NCBI GenBank assembly: GCA_031551485.1
Contig: JAVBNO010000038.1
Span: 1 to 23,119 of the forward strand
Origin: JAVBNO01 sp031551485
GTDB taxonomy: Bacteria; Bacillota; Clostridia; Oscillospirales; Ruminococcaceae
DNA: 23,119 nt
Reading direction: 5' to 3'
The notes under the pieces were generated by a model. That model did not search any database, was not told where the DNA came from, and worked only from the letters and a program-made list of their open reading frames with translations. The translations under genes and the position numbers were made by a program. Position 1 is the first letter of the stretch; every line of letters begins with the position of its first letter. Shown here in pieces: positions 15,922-22,944 of this stretch.

Positions 15922-17100
15922 GTGAATATCGATTCGGACATCTATTTGGACAATAGCGCCACGACCCCCGTTTTGCCGGAAGCGGCCGAATTGGCGGCCG
16001 CGGTGATGTGCCGGGATTACGGCAACCCTTCGTCGCTGCATCGAAAAGGGTTTGAGGCCCAGCTGGTTTTGGAAAGGGCCCGGGAACAGGTGGCATCGGC
16101 GCTGGGGTGCGCTCCGCCACAGGTGTTTTTCAGCCCTTCCGGCACTGTCGCCAATAATTTGGCGATTTTGGGCAGCGTCGGCGCTTACGCCAAGCGCTTA
16201 AAGGGCAAAACGCCACGCCTTGTCACCACTGCCATTGAGCATTCTTCGGTGCTGCGCCCGCTGGAACGGCTGGCCGGCCAGGGAATGGAGCTGGTGCTCA
16301 TCAAGCCCGACGGCAACGGCAACATCGCCCCAGAGGCGCTGGCGGAAGCGGTGAATGAAAATACACTGCTTGTTTCGGCCATGGCGGTGAACAGTGAAAC
16401 GGGAGCTGTTTTGGATATTGGCCGGCTGTGCCGTCTTGTCCGGGCCCAAAATGCCGCCACCCTTATTCACTGTGACGGGGTGCAGGCGTTTGGCAAAGGG
16501 CCGGTTTTGCCCCTTAAATGGGATGTGGACTATTGTACCGTTTCGGGCCATAAAATTCGCGCCCCCAAAGGGGTGGGGGCTTTATATGTGAAAAAAGGGC
16601 TGCGGCTAACCCCGCTGTACCAGGGGGGCGAACAGGAAAAAGGCCTGTTGCCCGGCACCGAAAACACCCCTGCCATTGCCGCTTTCGGCCTGGCCGCCCA
16701 AATGCGAATGGCCCAGCTGCCCGCCGTGGAGGCGCTTTTTGTCAGGCTGCGGGCACAATTGGAAGCGGCGCTTGCGAAAATTCCCGGCCTGTGCAATAAT
16801 TCCCCCGATGGCAGCGCACCATATATAATGAACATTTCACTGCCCGGCATCCGGTCGGAGACGATGATTCATTTTTTGGCCCAGCGGGGCATTTATGTAT
16901 CCAGCGGTTCGGCCTGCGCCCGGGGGGCCAAAAGCCATGTGCTGACGGCTATGGGCCTGGCGGACGACCGAATTGACAGCGCGCTGCGCCTGAGTTTTGG
17001 GTGCCAGAACACACCTGAAGATATCGCTGCCTTTGTGGCTGCCCTGCAAGAGGGGTTGGCCGCCCTAAAGCGCAAATCATCCGATGGAAACGGAAAGTGA
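15922..17100 (+). CDS. Cysteine desulfurase, NifS/IscS-type, probable ThiI partner
   Basis: This is a 392-residue PLP enzyme of aminotransferase class V that takes sulfur from cysteine as an enzyme persulfide and releases alanine. The PLP lysine is Lys211 in SGHKIRAPKG. The persulfide Cys is Cys332 in SSGSACARG. The N-terminal IYLDNSATTP and central IEHSSVLRP are also typical. I chose GTG at 15922 because AGGAG lies seven bases before it. An in-frame ATG at 15901 has no such site. thiI starts 12 bases downstream. In Bacillus a dedicated desulfurase (NifZ) sits next to thiI and feeds tRNA 4-thiouridine synthesis. The same pairing here makes that role more likely than general Fe-S assembly, and no IscU/SufU gene is present. 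Confidence 0.94.
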   Translation: MNIDSDIYLDNSATTPVLPEAAELAAAVMCRDYGNPSSLHRKGFEAQLVLERAREQVASALGCAPPQVFFSPSGTVANNLAILGSVGAYAKRLKGKTPRLVTTAIEHSSVLRPLERLAGQGMELVLIKPDGNGNIAPEALAEAVNENTLLVSAMAVNSETGAVLDIGRLCRLVRAQNAATLIHCDGVQAFGKGPVLPLKWDVDYCTVSGHKIRAPKGVGALYVKKGLRLTPLYQGGEQEKGLLPGTENTPAIAAFGLAAQMRMAQLPAVEALFVRLRAQLEAALAKIPGLCNNSPDGSAPYIMNISLPGIRSETMIHFLAQRGIYVSSGSACARGAKSHVLTAMGLADDRIDSALRLSFGCQNTPEDIAAFVAALQEGLAALKRKSSDGNGK

Positions 17101-17112
17101 AAGCATCAATAT

Positions 17113-18291
17113 ATGAAAGAAATTATATTAATTAAAAACGGCGAAATCGCCCTGAAGGGCCTGAACCGTTCTTCCTTTGAAGATAGACTGATCCGCAACA
17201 TCCGCCACCGGCTGGAGCCTTTGGGCCGTTTTACCTACGCCAAGGCCCAGTCCACCATTATGGTGGAGCCGGAAGGGGGCTGTCAACCGGATTTTGACCT
17301 TGTGATGGAGCGCCTTTCCACCATTTTCGGCATTGCGGCGCTGACCCGGGCCGCCGTGGTGGATAAAAATTGGGATATCATCTGCCAAACGGCTGTCGCT
17401 TATTTGCAGGGGCCGCTGACACAAGCCAAAACCTTTAAGGTGGAGGCCAAACGCTCGGACAAAAGCTTTGCCATGGCCTCGCCGGAAATTTGCCGGGAGC
17501 TGGGGGCCGTTTTATTGGAGGCATATCCCCACCTGACGGTGGATGTCAACCAGCCCGACGCCCTTGTGGTGGTGGAGATCCGTGACTTTGGCGCATACAT
17601 CCACACCCGCCAACAAAACGGGGCCGGGGGCATACCCGTAGGCACAGGCGGCAAAATCGCCCTTTTGCTTTCAGGAGGGATCGACTCCCCAGTGGCCGGC
17701 TATATGATGGCCAAACGGGGGCTGGAGGTTATCGCCATCCATTTTGCTTCGCCCCCTTACACCAGCGACCGGGCCTTGCACAAAGTGGTGACGTTGGCGG
17801 AAAAAATGACCGCTTACTGCGGGGACATCGCTTTATTTATCGTCCCCTTTACCAAGATACAGGAACAAATTAAAGAAAGCTGCCCCGAGGAATATTTTAC
17901 CTTGGTCATGCGCCGCTTTATGATGCGCATTGCCGGGATGATTGCCGCCGGGGAAAATTGCGGCGGCCTTTGCACCGGCGAAAGCCTGGGGCAGGTAGCC
18001 AGTCAGACGCTGCAGGCCATTGGCTGTACCGACGCCGTCACCCCTTTGCCGGTGCTGCGCCCGGTTATCGGCATGGATAAACAGGAAATTGTGGTGATCG
18101 CCCGAAACATCGACACCTTCGAAACGTCCATTTTGCCCTTTGAGGACTGCTGCACCGTCTTTACCCCCCGCCACCCCCGCACCAAACCCCGGGAGGACGC
18201 TGTGGCCGCCGTGGAAACAAATCTTGACCTGGAGGCGCTGTGCCGCCAGGCTGTAGAGGGCACCCAAAAGCAAATCATCCGCCTGAAATAG
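17113..18291 (+). CDS. thiI: tRNA 4-thiouridine synthetase ThiI, rhodanese-less form
   Basis: The 392-residue protein has an N-terminal ferredoxin-like and THUMP RNA-binding region (about 1-165), then an adenylation domain with the PP-loop SGGIDS at 187-192. It activates U8 of tRNA with ATP for sulfur transfer to make s4U. In some bacteria ThiI also supplies sulfur for thiazole. The C-terminal rhodanese domain of E. coli ThiI (~480 residues) is absent, as in Bacillus. A Cys-Cys pair in FEDCCTVFTP near residue 345 lies where the catalytic Cys of the core is expected. The sulfur donor is probably the cysteine desulfurase encoded 12 bases upstream. The ribosome binding site is weak, suggesting translational coupling. 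Confidence 0.96.
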   Translation: MKEIILIKNGEIALKGLNRSSFEDRLIRNIRHRLEPLGRFTYAKAQSTIMVEPEGGCQPDFDLVMERLSTIFGIAALTRAAVVDKNWDIICQTAVAYLQGPLTQAKTFKVEAKRSDKSFAMASPEICRELGAVLLEAYPHLTVDVNQPDALVVVEIRDFGAYIHTRQQNGAGGIPVGTGGKIALLLSGGIDSPVAGYMMAKRGLEVIAIHFASPPYTSDRALHKVVTLAEKMTAYCGDIALFIVPFTKIQEQIKESCPEEYFTLVMRRFMMRIAGMIAAGENCGGLCTGESLGQVASQTLQAIGCTDAVTPLPVLRPVIGMDKQEIVVIARNIDTFETSILPFEDCCTVFTPRHPRTKPREDAVAAVETNLDLEALCRQAVEGTQKQIIRLK

Positions 18292-18376
18292 GCGGAACTT
18301 ACATAAGCAAACTGCGGTGCTGCCACAGAAAAGCAGCCGCAGGCAAAAGAGAGATTATTCTGCACGAGGTGATCGT

Positions 18377-21300
18377 ATGGTAGCGGAAATTATCGGTGTC
18401 GGCACAGAGCTGTTATTAGGCGACATTGTAAACACCAACGCCCAGTTTCTTTCGCAGGAGCTGGCGGCGCTGGGCATCAGCGTCCATTTTCAGTCCACGG
18501 TGGGCGACAACCGGGACCGGCTGATTCAAGTGATGAGCCAGGCGCTGGAGCGCAGCGACATTGTCATCACCACCGGCGGTCTTGGCCCCACCACCGACGA
18601 CATTACCAAAGAAACCATTTGCGAGGGGCTTAATATCCCCCTTGTGGTGAACGAAGAAAGCCTGCGACGGATTCGGGAATTTTTTGCCCGCACCGGCCGT
18701 GTGATGCCGGAGGCCAACATCAAGCAGGCGATGGTGCCCCAGGGCGCCACCGTCTTCCAAAACGACCACGGCACCGCGCCGGGCTGCGCCGTTTCGGCCG
18801 GCAAGCAGTGTATTGTCATGCTGCCGGGGCCGCCGTCGGAACTGCAGCCCATGTTCCACGATTCGGTTTCGGAATACTTAAGCCGTTTCTCCTCCGCTTC
18901 CATTGTCTCCCGCAACATCAAAGTGATGGGTATGGGAGAATCGGCGGTGGAAGAGGCGCTGGGTGACTTTGTCACCAGCCAAAACCCCACCGTGGCCACC
19001 TACGCCAAAGAAGGGGAAGTTTTGGTGCGGGTGACGGCGCGGGGCCAAAACAAAGAGGATGCCGCCAGCCTGGCCGCGCCGGTTGTGCAGGCTGTCTGCG
19101 ACCGGCTGGGCAGCTATGTATACGGCATTGATGTGGATAACCTGCAACAGGCGGTCGTCCATCTTTTGCAAAAGAAAAATTTAAAAGTGGCCACAGCAGA
19201 AAGCTGTACCGGCGGGCTTTTGTCCCAGCGTATTACCGAGGTGCCTGGCTCTTCCAGAGTGTTTGAATTCGGCGTCTCCGCCTACGCCAACCGGGTGAAG
19301 GTGCAAAAGCTGGGCGTGCCGGAGCGGATGATTAAAAAATATGGCGCCATCAGCGAGCAGGTGGCCGCCGCCATGGCCGCCGGCGCTTTGAAGCAGGGCA
19401 AAGCCAACATTGGCGTCGGCATTACCGGCAACGCCGGGCCCAACGCCGACGAAGATAAGCCGGTGGGGCTTGTGTATGTCGCTGTGTGCGACGCCACCAA
19501 TGTGTGGATTAAAAAGCTGGTGATCGGCCGGGGCAAGGACGACCGGGAATATGTGCGCAATGTGGCGGTGCTGCAGGCGCTTAATATGGTGCGGTTGTAC
19601 ATTGACTACTACCCCGACGTTTTGCCCGGGGCGATTCCGCTTGCAACGGCGCTGAAGGGTAAGTTGGAAAATAAAGACGACAACGGAAAATTACATACAA
19701 AAAACAATGGGGTTGCATCCGAAGGCAGTGGGGCGGATGCCAATTTACCGTGGTACAGGAGGCTTCTTATGCGATTATGGCCACAAAAAGGAGACAGCCG
19801 GCAGGATATTCTGCGCAAGGTTGTCTTGCTGGGATGTATAGTGGTATTTTTAGGTTCGGCCGGCTACATCGGCAAATATTACTATGACTCCTTCAGCAAC
19901 AAATCGTTGATGTCCGGCTTGTCGGATTTGTTCCATATGAACGAAGACGACATTGAGGTGCCCAGCGATTATCCCGCCGGGTATTTGAAAAAGTTCGCGT
20001 CGCTTTACACCCGCAACCCGGATATCCAGGGGTATATTGAGATTAAAGATACACCCCTTTCCCAGCCGATTGTGCAAGCGGAAGACAACGATTTCTATTT
20101 GCGCCGCGACTTTGACAAAAAAGACAACCAGTGGGGCGTTTTCTTCTTCGATTATCGTGTCTTTACCGATGTGCCCAGCCGGAACATGCTGGTGTTCGGC
20201 CACAATATGAAGGACGGCACCATGTTCGGCGAGCTGGAAAATTACAAAAAGCTGGATTATTACCGCACCCACCCTATCATCAATTTTGACACGGTGCACC
20301 GCGAAGGCGAATATAAAGTAATCGCCATGTTTATCACCAACGCCTATGCCAAAGACGGGCCTGTTTTTGACTATGTCAATTTCATTGAGGGCAGCGACGA
20401 GGAATTCATGGACTTTATCAGCGAGGTGAAGGTGCGTTCCCTTTTGATTACCACGGTGGATGTCAAGCCCACCGACACCATCATCACCCTTTCCACCTGC
20501 GACTATGCCTTTAAGGATTCCCGCATGGTGGTTGTGGCACGGCGGGTGCGGGACGGCGAAAGCTCCAAAGTGGACGTGGCCAACGCCCGCTTGAACCCCA
20601 GCCCGGTTATGCCCCAGGCTTACTATGCCGAGCTTTCCCGCCAGATGGCCGAGCAGCTGAAAAAACAGGCGGAAGAAGAAGCCAAAAATAGCAACCGGGT
20701 GGAGCTGGCCAAGTGGCTGACCTCCGACGAAATGGCCATTTTGTCGCCGGAAGAGCAACAGCAGCTGATGGAGCAGCGCAAACGGGAAGCGGACATTTAC
20801 CTTTCCGGCGATGAAAAAGAGGTGCTGACCGCCCAGGAAAAGATTGATTATATTGAGTCCCGCAAAGTTTTGTTTGCCAAGTGGCTGACCGATGATGAAC
20901 TGTACAGCCTTAGCTTTAAGCAAAAGCAAACGACAATCAGCCAGCGGCAGGCCTTGGCCCATTCGCTTTTGACACCGGCGGAAATTGAAGCCTGCCGGAC
21001 ATGGGCGGAGCTGTCGGCGCTGATCGCCCAGCGGCAGGCCGCGGCACAGCAAATTGCGGTGGTTACCGCCTCGCCAGGGGCCGGTACCTATCCGGGAGCG
21101 CAAAACGTCTCCCTTTCCTGCGCCACAGCGGGCGCCGTCATCTACTACACCACCGACGGCAGCGCCCCGACCGACCAGTCGGCCCAATACGGCGGCCCCA
21201 TTGCGGTCAACGCGTCTATGACCATCAAGGCGTTTTCCCAGCTGAATACCGCCAAGAGCGCTGTGCAAACTTTCAAATATATCATCAATGCTACTAAAAC

Positions 21301-22519
21301 CCTTTCCAACGTTACCATTGACGCTTTACCAAGCAAAACAGCGTATACGGTGGGTGAAGGATTTGACCTTTCGGGATTGGTTGTGACTGCGCATTATACT
21401 GATAATACCACCGCAAACGTCACATCCGCCTGCACGGTTACGCCGGCCCAGGACACTGTCATCAATGCCGGCAGCAGCCCGCGCAACGTCAATATTAGTG
21501 TGACTTATACGGAAGGCGGTGTGCCAAAATCTGCAGCCCGTGTGCTGGTCATTACTGTGGCCACGGCGCCCAGTTCCAGCAGTACGTCCAGCTCCACTGA
21601 CCCCTCCGGCCCACCGGCATCTTCCAGCGAGGCACCCAGCGAACCGCCGGTCAGCAGCGACCCCACGCCGCCGCCTCCTCCCGAAGGCACTCCGGTAACG
21701 CCACCCACAGTGCAGATGGCGGCCACAAAGGAGACGCTGACAGTGTACGACACCGGCTCGGGGAAAACAGTGACCGACACCAGCTACAACATTGTCAGCA
21801 AAGTGGTGCAAAACGAAACCAGCGGCGCCTTTCATACCGAGGCCCTGAAGGCACAGGCGGTCGCTACATATACAAACATCAAATTTGAAAACAGCCAGAA
21901 CCGAAACCCCAGCGTCAGGTTGTCCTCATCCCCCAACAGTAAGGTGCAGGCCGCTGTCTCGGCCGTTTTGGGACAAGCTGTCTATTACAAAAACAACCTT
22001 TGCTTTACCACCTATTTTGCCACCAGCGCCGGTTCCACCAATTCTTCCCAGGAAGTGTGGGGCGGCAGTTACCCTTATCTCACCAGCGTGGACAGCTCCA
22101 TTGACGCCAACGCCCCCAACTATGAGGTGACGACCCGTCTTTCCTCCGCCAGCGTGAAAGCCAGCGTGAAAAGCGCATTGGGTATTACCCTTTCGGGCGA
22201 TCCCAACGATTGGTTCGAGGTGCTGAACTACACCAGCGGCGGTTACAACGACAAAATGTCGGTGGGTGGTTACACAAGAAGCCCCAAGGACAACAAGGTC
22301 ATTACCGGGCGTTTGATTCGGGAAAGCGTGTTGTCTTTGCGCTCCGCCTGTTTTGATTTTTATTACGACGACGCCAAAGACCAGTTCGTCTTTACCACAT
22401 ACGGCTACGGCCACGGCGTGGGCATGAGCCAAAACGGCGCCAATCTTTATGCCAGCCAAAAGGGCTGGAATTACGCCAAGATATTGACCTATTATTATCC
22501 CGGCACAACGGTGCAGTAA
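18377..22519 (+). CDS. CinA - class B sortase - SpoIID/LytB fusion protein
   Basis: One frame of 1380 residues runs without a stop. Residues 1-412 are a complete CinA, with an N-terminal MoCF-like domain (TTGGLGPTTDD) and a C-terminal NMN-deamidase domain (AESCTGG, GITGNAGP). Residues 413-464 are a polar linker. A membrane segment spans about 482-503. A class B sortase follows, with His609 (FGHNM), Cys708 (LSTCDY) and Arg716. Residues 781-892 are four 28-residue repeats, about 894-972 a chitobiase C-terminal-type domain, 974-1063 an Ig-like domain and 1064-1114 a Ser/Pro linker. Residues 1115-1380 are SpoIID/LytB, with Glu1147 in the expected catalytic place and GYGHGVGMSQ at 1343-1352. Topology would put CinA inside and the rest outside. 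GAGGTGAT sets the start. An internal start at 19769 may split the products, and a frameshift near 19.6 kb could create the join artificially. Confidence 0.85.
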   Translation: MVAEIIGVGTELLLGDIVNTNAQFLSQELAALGISVHFQSTVGDNRDRLIQVMSQALERSDIVITTGGLGPTTDDITKETICEGLNIPLVVNEESLRRIREFFARTGRVMPEANIKQAMVPQGATVFQNDHGTAPGCAVSAGKQCIVMLPGPPSELQPMFHDSVSEYLSRFSSASIVSRNIKVMGMGESAVEEALGDFVTSQNPTVATYAKEGEVLVRVTARGQNKEDAASLAAPVVQAVCDRLGSYVYGIDVDNLQQAVVHLLQKKNLKVATAESCTGGLLSQRITEVPGSSRVFEFGVSAYANRVKVQKLGVPERMIKKYGAISEQVAAAMAAGALKQGKANIGVGITGNAGPNADEDKPVGLVYVAVCDATNVWIKKLVIGRGKDDREYVRNVAVLQALNMVRLYIDYYPDVLPGAIPLATALKGKLENKDDNGKLHTKNNGVASEGSGADANLPWYRRLLMRLWPQKGDSRQDILRKVVLLGCIVVFLGSAGYIGKYYYDSFSNKSLMSGLSDLFHMNEDDIEVPSDYPAGYLKKFASLYTRNPDIQGYIEIKDTPLSQPIVQAEDNDFYLRRDFDKKDNQWGVFFFDYRVFTDVPSRNMLVFGHNMKDGTMFGELENYKKLDYYRTHPIINFDTVHREGEYKVIAMFITNAYAKDGPVFDYVNFIEGSDEEFMDFISEVKVRSLLITTVDVKPTDTIITLSTCDYAFKDSRMVVVARRVRDGESSKVDVANARLNPSPVMPQAYYAELSRQMAEQLKKQAEEEAKNSNRVELAKWLTSDEMAILSPEEQQQLMEQRKREADIYLSGDEKEVLTAQEKIDYIESRKVLFAKWLTDDELYSLSFKQKQTTISQRQALAHSLLTPAEIEACRTWAELSALIAQRQAAAQQIAVVTASPGAGTYPGAQNVSLSCATAGAVIYYTTDGSAPTDQSAQYGGPIAVNASMTIKAFSQLNTAKSAVQTFKYIINATKTLSNVTIDALPSKTAYTVGEGFDLSGLVVTAHYTDNTTANVTSACTVTPAQDTVINAGSSPRNVNISVTYTEGGVPKSAARVLVITVATAPSSSSTSSSTDPSGPPASSSEAPSEPPVSSDPTPPPPPEGTPVTPPTVQMAATKETLTVYDTGSGKTVTDTSYNIVSKVVQNETSGAFHTEALKAQAVATYTNIKFENSQNRNPSVRLSSSPNSKVQAAVSAVLGQAVYYKNNLCFTTYFATSAGSTNSSQEVWGGSYPYLTSVDSSIDANAPNYEVTTRLSSASVKASVKSALGITLSGDPNDWFEVLNYTSGGYNDKMSVGGYTRSPKDNKVITGRLIRESVLSLRSACFDFYYDDAKDQFVFTTYGYGHGVGMSQNGANLYASQKGWNYAKILTYYYPGTTVQ
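19757..19771 (+). promoter_or_regulatory. Internal Shine-Dalgarno and ATG at the CinA/sortase junction
   Basis: AGGAGG (19757-19762) lies six bases before an in-frame ATG (19769). It is read in the long frame as a rare Arg-Arg pair. This is one of the best ribosome binding sites in the window. It marks the natural start of the sortase N-terminus, where a short basic segment precedes the membrane anchor. Confidence 0.7.
19769..22519 (+). CDS. Class B sortase-SpoIID protein from internal start (alternative product)
   Basis: Read from the internal ATG, the product is 916 residues with the layout of an exported, membrane-anchored wall enzyme. It has a basic N-terminus (MRLWPQKGDSRQ), an anchor at about 18-39, a class B sortase with His145/Cys244/Arg252, four 28-residue repeats, carbohydrate-binding-like and Ig-like domains, and a terminal SpoIID/LytB domain. 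Class B sortases join proteins to peptidoglycan or build pili. SpoIID is a lytic transglycosylase acting on peptide-free glycan. Combining both suggests surface attachment or wall remodelling coupled on one chain, which is inference. No sorting-signal substrate is encoded in the window. It shares its frame with the 18377 entry, so either or both forms may exist. Confidence 0.6.
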   Translation: MRLWPQKGDSRQDILRKVVLLGCIVVFLGSAGYIGKYYYDSFSNKSLMSGLSDLFHMNEDDIEVPSDYPAGYLKKFASLYTRNPDIQGYIEIKDTPLSQPIVQAEDNDFYLRRDFDKKDNQWGVFFFDYRVFTDVPSRNMLVFGHNMKDGTMFGELENYKKLDYYRTHPIINFDTVHREGEYKVIAMFITNAYAKDGPVFDYVNFIEGSDEEFMDFISEVKVRSLLITTVDVKPTDTIITLSTCDYAFKDSRMVVVARRVRDGESSKVDVANARLNPSPVMPQAYYAELSRQMAEQLKKQAEEEAKNSNRVELAKWLTSDEMAILSPEEQQQLMEQRKREADIYLSGDEKEVLTAQEKIDYIESRKVLFAKWLTDDELYSLSFKQKQTTISQRQALAHSLLTPAEIEACRTWAELSALIAQRQAAAQQIAVVTASPGAGTYPGAQNVSLSCATAGAVIYYTTDGSAPTDQSAQYGGPIAVNASMTIKAFSQLNTAKSAVQTFKYIINATKTLSNVTIDALPSKTAYTVGEGFDLSGLVVTAHYTDNTTANVTSACTVTPAQDTVINAGSSPRNVNISVTYTEGGVPKSAARVLVITVATAPSSSSTSSSTDPSGPPASSSEAPSEPPVSSDPTPPPPPEGTPVTPPTVQMAATKETLTVYDTGSGKTVTDTSYNIVSKVVQNETSGAFHTEALKAQAVATYTNIKFENSQNRNPSVRLSSSPNSKVQAAVSAVLGQAVYYKNNLCFTTYFATSAGSTNSSQEVWGGSYPYLTSVDSSIDANAPNYEVTTRLSSASVKASVKSALGITLSGDPNDWFEVLNYTSGGYNDKMSVGGYTRSPKDNKVITGRLIRESVLSLRSACFDFYYDDAKDQFVFTTYGYGHGVGMSQNGANLYASQKGWNYAKILTYYYPGTTVQ
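20717..21052 (+). repeat. Four tandem 28-residue repeats in the sortase-SpoIID protein
   Basis: Four consecutive segments of exactly 28 codons align without gaps. Each starts L(T/S)xxE and most continue with L(S/T) five to six residues later, then an acidic/Gln helix and a (Q/S)R pair at positions 20-21. The copies start LTSDEMAILS, LSGDEKEVLT, LTDDELYSLS and LTPAEIEACR. Identity is low at the DNA level, so the duplication is old. I do not recognise the repeat. A two-helix unit is a reasonable guess. Confidence 0.75.
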
Positions 22520-22531
22520 AAAGCGTATAGC

Positions 22532-22573
22532 AAAAAAGCCCTCCGCCAACTTAAATTGGCGGAGGGCTTTTTT
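22532..22573 (+). terminator. Strong intrinsic terminator after the fusion gene
   Basis: AGCCCTCCGCCAA and TTGGCGGAGGGCT form a perfect stem around a 6-base loop. It is flanked by A6 on the left and T6 or more on the right, so it could act in both directions. It starts 13 bases after the stop codon and closes the plus-strand gene group. Confidence 0.93.
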
Positions 22574-22619
22574 GTTTGGGTGCGGAAACCCCGGGATAGG
22601 CACCGGTCTCTGTGACGCT

Positions 22620-22687
22620 CTTATGATTAAAAAAGACTGACGTTGATACTGATATCAACTGGAAACACGGCAGACGCACAGCCGCTC
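22620..22687 (+). repeat. Partial tail of a repeat unit
   Basis: This matches the last ~60 bases of the ~257-bp unit (TGATATCAA, then CGGCAGACG and CCGCTC) and runs directly into the next full unit. It contains TTGATA/TATCAA (22643-22658), an inverted repeat also seen in shortened form in copy A. The left boundary is approximate. Confidence 0.65.
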
Positions 22688-22944
22688 CGGCAGGCATATA
22701 GCCTGTCGCTAAAGCCGCGACTGGCTCATACTTTTTGGCGCAAAAAGTATACAAAAACATTTCTTTGGGGAAACCACATGGTTTCCCCCACGCCCCATCC
22801 TTAGGGCGAGGGCAAAGGTGCACAGGAAACGTTTGGCTTTGCAGGAGAACGGTTTTGGGTCTGATTTTGGGGTGCAGACGGTGAAAAAGGGGAAATGTTG
22901 GTACCGATATAAATAATGGAATTGGAGTAGACGTGCGGCCGCTC
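22688..22944 (+). repeat. Copy B, complete 257-bp multi-hairpin repeat unit
   Basis: The distance from CGGCAGG here to the same block in the next unit is 257 bases. It contains four clean inverted repeats: CAGGC/GCCTG (22691-22705), AGCC/GGCT (22713-22726), ATACTTTTTG/CAAAAAGTAT (22728-22750) and GGGGAAACCA/TGGTTTCCCC (22767-22788). It is in tandem with copy C and in the same orientation as copy A. Minus-strand open frames here are a by-product of the repeat. Confidence 0.88.
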
